Shown: positions 1-5,398 of the stretch, in pieces
How positions within the stretch are numbered: the stretch's first letter is position 1
How the letters are laid out: every line of letters starts with the position of its first letter
Assembly (NCBI GenBank): GCA_049521915.1
Contig: JBEKOI010000186.1
Span: 1 to 7,934 of the forward strand
DNA from: Bog-756 sp049521915
Lineage (GTDB): Bacteria; Actinomycetota; Acidimicrobiia; Acidimicrobiales; RAAP-2
Reading direction: 5' to 3'
Length of the DNA: 7,934 nucleotides
Program-made: the position numbers and the translations under genes
Notes under the pieces: model-generated
Databases searched by the model: none
Seen by the model: only the letters and a program-made list of their open reading frames with translations
What the model was told of the DNA's origin: nothing

Positions 1-97
1 GCCATCGGACCACCGATCCCGATCCTCTGCGCACGATGCCAAGGAGCTTGTTGCCCTCAGCACCGCTGATCTCTCGGACACTCACACGTTCGGCCAT
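1..97 (-). CDS. IS630-family transposase, N-terminal fragment (runs off left edge)
   Basis: An open frame starts at the ATG complementary to 95-97 and stays open for 32 codons to the window edge. It begins MAERVSVREI and contains RRGSGSVV near residues 23-30. I recognise this opening from IS630-family transposases, in which a helix-turn-helix DNA-binding domain follows and a DDE catalytic domain lies further on; neither is inside the window. The upstream ribosome site is weak (TTGGGTG just before the ATG). The gene lies 69 bp beyond the SDR stop and on the same strand. The element's terminal inverted repeat would be expected between about 98 and 166, but only one end is visible, so I could not identify it. 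Whether the transposase is intact or a remnant cannot be told. The family call rests on recall of a short N-terminus. Confidence 0.6.
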   Translation of the reverse strand, partial: MAERVSVREISGAEGNKLLGIVRRGSGSVVRW

Positions 98-166
98 CAC
101 CCAAGTCTGCGCGACCTGGACGGTCAGATGGTGGACGCGCCCCCGGGGACGTTGCCGGTTACGGCA

Positions 167-988
167 CTAGAGGTCCAGGAGAGTGCGGGCGATTCGGTCC
201 CTGATTCGGGTTGGAACGAACGCCTGCAGGGCAGCGATGGTCTGAGCGTCATAGCCTACGAGATACCTCGCCCGGGGACTACGCGAAGTGATGGCATTGG
301 CAATGGCGCCGGCAACCTTCGACGGGTCACCCATGATCGGGTCAACGAGCCGGGTCACGGCCAGTAACCGGCGGTAGGAAGCGGCAAACTGGGACCCTGC
401 TCGGCCGGCCAACTCGTCGTCGGCCTCCTGCCAGATGCCTGTCCGTACCAGTCCCGGCTCGACGAGAACGACCTTGACGCCATCGGCAGCGACCTCGGCT
501 CGAAGTGCATCGGTCACTCCCTCAAGCGCGTGCTTGCACGCCTGGTACCAACCGGTCAGCGGGGTCGTGGTCAGACCGTAGATGGAAGATACGTTGACGA
601 TGCGCCCATCGTGGGCATTTCGCATATACGGAAGGGCCAGACGCGCCAGGCGGATGGGACCGATCACCATGGTCTCGAGTGCGGCCCGAAGTTCCTCGTC
701 ACCGATGTCCTCAATGGCACCAGTGATCGAAAGGCCGGCGTTGTTTACGATCACGGTAGGCCGATACCTATGGATTACCTGCTCGCATGAAGCGGCGTCG
801 GTGATGTCCATAATCGCGGTCTCCACGACCAGGCCTTGTTCGTCGGCCAATTCGGCGACAGCCTCGGCCTTGGCGCGAGAGCGAACTGTGCCCACTGACC
901 GCAGGCCCCGCCTGGCCAGTTCCAACACAGTGGCAAGACCGATGCCCGAGTTGGCGCCTGTCGTGAGAGAGACCCGCTCGTTCGCCAT
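167..988 (-). CDS. Classical short-chain dehydrogenase/reductase (SDR)
   Basis: This is a complete 273-residue cytosolic NAD(P)-dependent oxidoreductase with a Rossmann fold. The cofactor loop TGANSGIG lies at residues 10-17, the structural NNAG at 82-85, the catalytic Ser at 135 (in VNVSSIYG), and YxxxK at Tyr148/Lys152. PGLVRTG at 178-184 is the usual post-beta6 segment. An Arg after beta2 (VRSR, 35-38) favours NADP(H). The start at 988 is chosen because the protein then begins MANERV, a few residues before beta1, and GGAAGG lies about 8 bases upstream; an in-frame start at 1075 would add 29 residues outside the fold. The segment YQACKHALEGVTDALRAEV resembles SDRs of the 17-beta-hydroxysteroid/retinol dehydrogenase-like group, but the substrate is unknown. 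It is divergent from the lipid genes. A role with fatty aldehydes or alcohols for wax esters is possible but not shown. Confidence 0.9.
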   Translation of the reverse strand: MANERVSLTTGANSGIGLATVLELARRGLRSVGTVRSRAKAEAVAELADEQGLVVETAIMDITDAASCEQVIHRYRPTVIVNNAGLSITGAIEDIGDEELRAALETMVIGPIRLARLALPYMRNAHDGRIVNVSSIYGLTTTPLTGWYQACKHALEGVTDALRAEVAADGVKVVLVEPGLVRTGIWQEADDELAGRAGSQFAASYRRLLAVTRLVDPIMGDPSKVAGAIANAITSRSPRARYLVGYDAQTIAALQAFVPTRIRDRIARTLLDL

Positions 989-1071
989 CGGCGCGTCCTT
1001 CCAATGTAACCAGACGTTGCCTTCCAGACTACCGAGGTCCCGGTCCCAGGATGGCGGCACGCGATCCGCGA

Positions 1072-1111
1072 TCACGTTCGGCCCAGGCGGTCCTTTGGCA
1101 CCCGAACGTGA
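1072..1111. repeat. Perfect 10-bp inverted repeat in the divergent SDR / WS-DGAT intergenic region
   Basis: TCACGTTCGG at 1072-1081 is matched exactly by its reverse complement CCGAACGTGA at 1102-1111, with a 20-bp spacer, so the arm centres are 30 bp (about three helical turns) apart. The right arm overlaps the start of the DosR-like box upstream of the first WS/DGAT. The position between two divergent genes and the turn-phased arms suggest a regulator binding site acting on one or both genes. No T-run follows, so it is not a terminator. Function is inferred. Confidence 0.45.
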
Positions 1112-1150
1112 CCTTCGGCCCTAAACCCGCCAACCGGGACGCCGTAGATT
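1108..1150 (+). promoter_or_regulatory. Putative WS/DGAT promoter 1: DosR-like box plus -10 element
   Basis: A 14-bp box GTGACCTTCGGCCC at 1108-1121, followed by TA, lies 23 bases before TAGATT at 1145-1150 (within CGCCGTAGATT). The second WS/DGAT has the same block, GACCTTYGGCCCTA, and the same CGNCGTAGNNT at identical spacing, which argues for a shared functional promoter. The box resembles the mycobacterial DosR core GGGACTWWAGTCCC but departs from it at several positions. If TAGATT is the -10, the box is centred near -44, where activators of class II promoters bind. The ATG follows about 32 bases after the -10. Confidence 0.4.
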
Positions 1151-1182
1151 CGAAGTACGGGTCGTGGCCCGGAAGGGGGATG

Positions 1183-2610
1183 ATGACCGATCGAGCCGAG
1201 CTGTTCATGCGGGGCACAGATGCCTTCTCCTGGTACCTCGAGAAGGACCATGGTCTCCGTGCCACGATTGTCGCCGTCGCGTGGCTCGACCGGCGACCTG
1301 ATTTCGACCTCCTCTCGGCTCGGCTAGAGCGGGCAACCCGGCTGGCCCCCCGCTTCCGTCAGCGTCTTGTCGAGCCGCCGGTTCGTCTGGCCCCGCCACG
1401 TTGGATCGACACGGACTTCGACCTCTCCTTGCACCTCCACCGGATCGACTCACCTCTCCCCCACACTCCCGCCACCGTCATCGATTTTGCTCGGATACAA
1501 GCCATGAGTGGCTTTGATCGGTCGCGGCCGCTGTGGGAGTTCACCCTCATGGAACATCTGGTGGGCGACCGTGCCGCGTTGGTCATGAAGGTCCACCATT
1601 CCCTGACCGATGGAATCGGCGGAATGCAGCTGGCAACCTTGCTGTTCGATACGACCAGGGGGGCCGGCCTGATGGGCGATGTCCCCCTGCCGGAATCGGG
1701 GCGGATGCCGGGGACCGCCGAACTCGTGCGCGAGTCGCTTGCCTACGATTGGCACCGTGTCTCGAAGACGGTCCGCCAAGGATTGTCCAGTGTGCTCCCG
1801 ACGACCATGCACATCGCCCGCAATCCGCTGCGCTCGATGTCCGACACTCTGGCCACGGTCCGCTCAGTCGCTCGGTTCGTCGAACCGGTCCCCCGCACCC
1901 TTTCCCCGATCATGACCGGCCGGGGGCTCGACCGGCAACTGGACATGATCGCCGTCGATCTCCACGATCTGAAGAGGGCAGGGAAATCGGTGGGAGGCAC
2001 GCTCAACGATGCCTTCGTTTCCTCAGTCAGCGGTGGGCTGCGCCGGTACCACGAGCTGCACGACATCTCGGTCCCGGAGCTGCGGATCACTCTGCCCATC
2101 TCAATCCGCAAGCCGGATGACCCAGTCGGCGGCAATCGGATCACACTCGAACGGTTCAAGGTGCCGGTCGGGATGGCCGACGCCGCGGAGCGAACGCGGG
2201 CCACCGGCAGGGAGTGCAGAGCGGCTGGCGACGACCGTGCGCAGCCGCTGAGCGATGTCATCGCCGGTGCCCTGAACGTATTGCCATCTGGGGTCGTCGG
2301 GAGCATGCTCAAACACGTCGACTTCTTGGCTAGCAACGTAGCGGGCATCAATGTCCCCATCTTCCTGGCCGGGGCTCTGGTGTCGGGGTACTACGCCTTC
2401 GGGCCGACCACCGGCTCGGCCGTGAACGCCACGCTGCTCTCGTACAACGGTACTTGCTGTGTCGGCTTCACCATCGACAGCGCCGCCGTATCGGACTACG
2501 ACGTGCTCATGCGCTGCTTCCGCGACGGATTCGAAGAGGTGCTCGAGCTCGCCGGGGATCACAGACCCGTCGGGTTTGAAGACGGGTCGCGTCAAGGGAA
2601 CTCGACATGA
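1183..2610 (+). CDS. Wax ester synthase/diacylglycerol acyltransferase (WS/DGAT), copy 1
   Basis: This 475-residue bifunctional acyltransferase family member uses acyl-CoA to esterify diacylglycerol or a long-chain alcohol, giving triacylglycerol or wax ester at the inner membrane or lipid droplet surface. Visible landmarks are the N-terminal GTDAFSWYLE (11-20), RPLWEF (115-120), the catalytic HHxxxDG as HHSLTDG (138-144, His139 as general base), LND (274-276), SNVAG (384-388) and GPTTGSAVNATLLSY (407-421). The length matches known members (about 450-480). The start at 1183 is chosen because GGAAGG at 1171-1176 is well spaced from it; the ATG at 1180 would add one Met, and an in-frame start at 1051 would run through the promoter. 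The N-terminus (MRGTDAFSWY instead of LSxxD) and the GPTTGS-type C-terminal motif set it apart from copy 2. Actual substrate preference cannot be read from the sequence. Confidence 0.93.
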   Translation: MTDRAELFMRGTDAFSWYLEKDHGLRATIVAVAWLDRRPDFDLLSARLERATRLAPRFRQRLVEPPVRLAPPRWIDTDFDLSLHLHRIDSPLPHTPATVIDFARIQAMSGFDRSRPLWEFTLMEHLVGDRAALVMKVHHSLTDGIGGMQLATLLFDTTRGAGLMGDVPLPESGRMPGTAELVRESLAYDWHRVSKTVRQGLSSVLPTTMHIARNPLRSMSDTLATVRSVARFVEPVPRTLSPIMTGRGLDRQLDMIAVDLHDLKRAGKSVGGTLNDAFVSSVSGGLRRYHELHDISVPELRITLPISIRKPDDPVGGNRITLERFKVPVGMADAAERTRATGRECRAAGDDRAQPLSDVIAGALNVLPSGVVGSMLKHVDFLASNVAGINVPIFLAGALVSGYYAFGPTTGSAVNATLLSYNGTCCVGFTIDSAAVSDYDVLMRCFRDGFEEVLELAGDHRPVGFEDGSRQGNST

Positions 2611-2829
2611 AGGCAAGAGACGCCCTTCTCCACGTTCCCTCCGTCTGCGGGCGGGGAGTTCCAAATCATGCACGGTGAGTGGGTTGGTGGGGGCTGTGGT
2701 GTAGTGGCTGGGTCAACCGACAGAAGACCTTCACCCAGGGGCGATGGGCGAGCTTCCTGCCTGAATCGGTCCAATGCGAGCAGCCACCGGCATCGGTGAG
2801 TTACTGGGCAATCCAGCGGAGGTCGCACG
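2611..2829. other. Intergenic region between WS/DGAT copy 1 and the hydrolase
   Basis: These 219 bp hold no recognisable gene. A 23-codon frame (2607-2678) overlaps the WS/DGAT stop as ATGA but has no recognisable product. A G-rich tract lies around 2681-2700. I saw no copy of the GACCTTYGGCCCTA promoter block here, so the hydrolase is either read through from upstream or uses a different promoter. No hairpin with a T-run was found. Confidence 0.5.
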
Positions 2830-3753
2830 GTGAAAGCCAATCTGTTCCATTCACGCACGGTCCGCATTCATGGGCACGACGTCAGCTATCGGATGGCTGG
2901 CAAGGGACCAACGGTTCTGCTCATCCACGGCATCGCCGGTAGCTCGACGACGTGGAAAGCGGTGATGCCTGCTCTCGCCGAGCACTACACGGTGATCGCG
3001 CCCGACCTGCTCGGCCACGGGCAGTCGGCCAAACCCCGAGGTGACTACTCGTTGGGTGCCTATGCGAGTGGGATCCGAGACCTTCTCACCGTGCTGGAAA
3101 AGGAGCGGGTCACCCTGGTCGGCCACTCCCTCGGCGGCGGCGTGGCCATGCAGTTCGCCTATCAGTTTCCGGAATGGGCCGAGCGGTTGGTGCTGGTCGC
3201 CTCCGGTGGGCTCGGCAAAGAGGTCAGCCCGCTGCTCAAGGCAGTGACCCTGCCCGGTGCTGAGTACGTGCTGCCGCTGTTGCTCCACCCGCGGATCCGC
3301 GAGGCAGCCGAATGGCCGGGCACCATGGCTCGACGGGTGGGCTGGCGACCCGGCGACACCTTGTCCGAGGTGTGGCGCAGCTACACCACCCTGACCGACC
3401 GGCATGGCCAGATGGCCTTTGTCCATACCGTGCGCTCGGTGATCGACGTCGCCGGCCAGCGGGTCAGCGCCCACGATCGGCTATACCTGGCGGCGGCAGT
3501 TCCGACCCTCATCGTATGGGGTGATCATGACCGGATCATCCCCGCGGCTCATGCCTACCGTGCCGCGGAGGCCATTCCCGGCGCCCGCCTCGAGATCCTC
3601 GAAGGCGCCGGTCACTTTCTGCCGTGGCGGAACGCCGACCAGTTCCTAGCAATCCTGGAGGATTTTCTGAAGTCGACCACACCCGCCCACGTGCCCGAAG
3701 AGCGCTGGCGAAAGCTGCTGACGAGTGCTCCGCCCGATGACGAGCCGGAGTAG
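2830..3753 (+). CDS. Alpha/beta-fold hydrolase (candidate lipase/esterase)
   Basis: This 307-residue single-domain alpha/beta hydrolase has no signal peptide or membrane segment and is probably cytosolic. The oxyanion-hole motif HG lies at 33-34 (LIHGIAGSSTTW), the nucleophile elbow GHSLGG at 98-103 (Ser100), the acid Asp234 in WGDHDRIIP (230-238), and the catalytic His262 in GAGHFLPW (259-266), so the triad is complete. A cap region lies at about 130-210. The C-terminus carries a charged tail (about 282-307) beyond the core fold. The start is GTG at 2830 with GGAGG at 2818-2822 seven bases upstream. Its position between two WS/DGAT genes suggests it hydrolyses or remodels triacylglycerol, wax esters or a related acyl ester. 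The fold is shared with epoxide hydrolases, C-C hydrolases and haloperoxidases, so the substrate is inferred from context only. Confidence 0.9.
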   Translation: MKANLFHSRTVRIHGHDVSYRMAGKGPTVLLIHGIAGSSTTWKAVMPALAEHYTVIAPDLLGHGQSAKPRGDYSLGAYASGIRDLLTVLEKERVTLVGHSLGGGVAMQFAYQFPEWAERLVLVASGGLGKEVSPLLKAVTLPGAEYVLPLLLHPRIREAAEWPGTMARRVGWRPGDTLSEVWRSYTTLTDRHGQMAFVHTVRSVIDVAGQRVSAHDRLYLAAAVPTLIVWGDHDRIIPAAHAYRAAEAIPGARLEILEGAGHFLPWRNADQFLAILEDFLKSTTPAHVPEERWRKLLTSAPPDDEPE

Positions 3754-3800
3754 AGGCAGCTGCTCGCTCCGCCGCCCAAAGGTGTTCGTCAGAGGTGAAT

Positions 3801-3840
3801 CGACTCGCCGAAATTTGGACGAATTTCGAGCCCGGAGTCG
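3801..3840. repeat. Imperfect stem-loop / nested inverted repeats
   Basis: An inner perfect inverted repeat, CGAAATT (3809-3815) and AATTTCG (3822-3828) with a 6-base loop, is nested inside an outer pair, CGACTC (3801-3806) and GAGTCG (3835-3840). The unpaired bases between the two helices are 2 on the left and 6 on the right. The inner arms are A/T-rich against a high-GC background. It lies 47 bp after the hydrolase stop and about 50 bp before the promoter box of WS/DGAT copy 2. Without a T-run it is a poor intrinsic terminator; an operator or a transcript-end structure is possible. Confidence 0.35.
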
Positions 3841-3879
3841 CGCACTGACTTTGGCGTATCGGGCCGCATCGGCCGCATT

Positions 3880-3932
3880 GGGACCTATCGGGACCTTTGG
3901 CCCTAGCTCGTTCGCCGGCCCCGGCGTAGCCT
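3880..3932 (+). promoter_or_regulatory. Putative WS/DGAT promoter 2: DosR-like box plus -10 element
   Basis: The box GGGACCTTTGGCCC at 3890-3903, followed by TAG, matches the mycobacterial DosR core GGGACTWWAGTCCC at 11 of 14 positions. The half-site GGGACCT occurs twice in tandem, at 3880-3886 and 3890-3896, a 10-bp period (one helical turn). A -10-like TAGCCT at 3927-3932 (within CGGCGTAGCCT) lies at exactly the same distance from the box as in promoter 1. Just upstream, GGCCGCAT is repeated in tandem with a 9-bp period (about 3862-3878). Regulation by a DosR/DevR-type or other stress regulator is inferred. Confidence 0.45.
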
Positions 3933-3957
3933 GGCGTTGGATGTTTGGGGGAGTCAG

Positions 3958-5367
3958 ATGCAGCGACTTAGTGGTGCGGACGCCAGTTTTGTCTACGGTG
4001 AGACCCCGGGTTCTCACCTCCACCTGGGCACGCTTGCGGTGCTCGACCCCTCGACCGCTCCTGACGGCTTCAACGTGGAGCGGTTGCGCTCATTGATCGA
4101 GGCCAGGGCGGGTCTGCTCGGCCCGTTCATGCGTCGCTTGGTCGAGGTTCCCTTTGGCCTCGACCGGCCCGCTTGGGTGGATGACCCGCGACTCGACCTC
4201 GAGCGCCGGATCCGTCCCGTCGGTGTTCCAGCACCAGGTGGTCCACGGGAACTCGGTGCGTTAGTGGGTGACCTGTTGGCCCACAAGGTCGAACCGGACC
4301 GTCCCCTGTGGGAGGTCTGGTTCATCGAAGGTCTCGAGGACGGTCGCGTGGCTCTGCTGACGAAGATGCATCACTGCCTGGCGGACGGAGTCCGGGGTGC
4401 ACGCATCTATGAGGTGCTCTACGACCTCGAACCCGGCGCCGCCACCCACCGGCCAGATACGCCTGTACTCGAGGGCGAGCGAGTCCCGAACGGTTGGGAG
4501 ATGACCCTACGCGCACTACCCCGTTTGGCGGGTACCCCGCTGCGAGCCGCCCGCACGTCCTGCCACCTCAGCCGCTCCGCCTTGAGGATGGTCGGCTTGC
4601 GCGCCTCCGCGGAATGGCCCGGGGTCACATTTCCCTTCCAGGCACCCCGTACCTCGCTCAACCGATCCATCACCCGACATCGGGGGTTCGCCTACTGTTC
4701 GATCCCTCTTTCCGGGGTAAAAGCCATCAAGAACGCCTACTCAGTGACCGTGAACGATGTCGTCCTCGCCGTCTGCGCCGGCGCACTTCGGCGCTATCTG
4801 ACCGATCGCGACGACCTGCCCGGCAAGCCACTGATCGCACAGATCCCTGTGGCAGTGCACGTCGGCGACCGAGGTGATGCCTCCGGGGGTCTGTGGGGGA
4901 ACGCGACCACCGTCATGGGCGCTGCCCTGCCCACGCAACTCGAGGATCCGATCGGGCGACTTCGGGCGATCCACGCATCGACCGAGAGCGCCAAGGCGAT
5001 GCAGCGGGCCCTCGGCGACGACCTCATCCTCGACTTGGCCGATGTCGCTCCGCCCGGACTCCTCGCCGCCGGGGTCCGGGCGTACAGCCGACTGGGTCTG
5101 GCCGACCATCACCCCCCGGTCTTCAACCTGATCCTTTCCAATGTCGCAGGTCCGCCACTCCCCCTGTACATCGGAGGGGCACGTCTCGAGGCCAGCTATC
5201 CGATCGGCCCGCTAATCGACGGCGGTGGGCTGAACATCACCGCGATGAGCTACCTCGACCACATCGACTTCGGTTATGTCGTCTGCCCCGAAATCGTCGA
5301 AGACCCCTGGCGGCTGGCCGACGCGACGTCAGCTGCCTTTATCGAGCTCGAGAAGGCGGCGGGATGA
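3958..5367 (+). CDS. Wax ester synthase/diacylglycerol acyltransferase (WS/DGAT), copy 2
   Basis: This 469-residue acyl-CoA-dependent acyltransferase is close to the textbook form of the family. It starts MQRLSGADASFVYGE, matching the family's LSxxDxxFxxxE opening. PLWEVW lies at 116-121, the catalytic HHxxxDG as HHCLADG at 138-144, VND at 265-267, SNVAGPPLPLYIGGA at 394-408 and YPIGPLIDGGGLNIT at 414-428. The start at 3958 is chosen over a TTG at 3937 because the family motif begins there and GGGGGAG sits just upstream at 3947-3953. It follows its own putative promoter and is only 31 bp from the acyl-CoA ligase, so those two genes are probably co-transcribed, pairing acyl-CoA supply with acyl transfer. 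It is a clear but diverged paralogue of copy 1: the catalytic histidines fall at the same residue numbers, but much of the rest differs. Confidence 0.95.
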   Translation: MQRLSGADASFVYGETPGSHLHLGTLAVLDPSTAPDGFNVERLRSLIEARAGLLGPFMRRLVEVPFGLDRPAWVDDPRLDLERRIRPVGVPAPGGPRELGALVGDLLAHKVEPDRPLWEVWFIEGLEDGRVALLTKMHHCLADGVRGARIYEVLYDLEPGAATHRPDTPVLEGERVPNGWEMTLRALPRLAGTPLRAARTSCHLSRSALRMVGLRASAEWPGVTFPFQAPRTSLNRSITRHRGFAYCSIPLSGVKAIKNAYSVTVNDVVLAVCAGALRRYLTDRDDLPGKPLIAQIPVAVHVGDRGDASGGLWGNATTVMGAALPTQLEDPIGRLRAIHASTESAKAMQRALGDDLILDLADVAPPGLLAAGVRAYSRLGLADHHPPVFNLILSNVAGPPLPLYIGGARLEASYPIGPLIDGGGLNITAMSYLDHIDFGYVVCPEIVEDPWRLADATSAAFIELEKAAG

Positions 5368-5398
5368 AACAAGGGCCTCAGGAAGAAGGGAAATAGTC

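Noticed and set aside
989..1075. In-frame upstream start for the SDR (29 extra residues)
   Set aside because: The extra segment has no fold signal and covers the intergenic regulatory repeats, while the ATG at 988 has a good ribosome site and the usual distance to the cofactor loop.
1051..1182. In-frame upstream start for WS/DGAT copy 1
   Set aside because: It would translate through the inverted repeat, the DosR-like box and the -10 element; the ATG at 1183 has GGAAGG at proper spacing and begins close to the family's N-terminal motif.
1743..2360. Long minus-strand open frame (205 aa) inside WS/DGAT copy 1, and similar long frames opposite the other genes
   Set aside because: These are shadows of GC-rich codon usage in the real genes; the translations are arginine/serine-rich and show no family motifs.
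2681..2720. G-rich tract that looks slightly like a tRNA 5' end or a G-quadruplex
   Set aside because: No cloverleaf arms or T-loop sequence follow, and the G runs are too irregular for a convincing quadruplex.
5276..5398. In-frame upstream start for the acyl-CoA ligase
   Set aside because: It overlaps the end of WS/DGAT copy 2 by 92 bp and adds an arginine/serine-rich stretch not typical of the family; the ATG at 5399 has a strong ribosome site.
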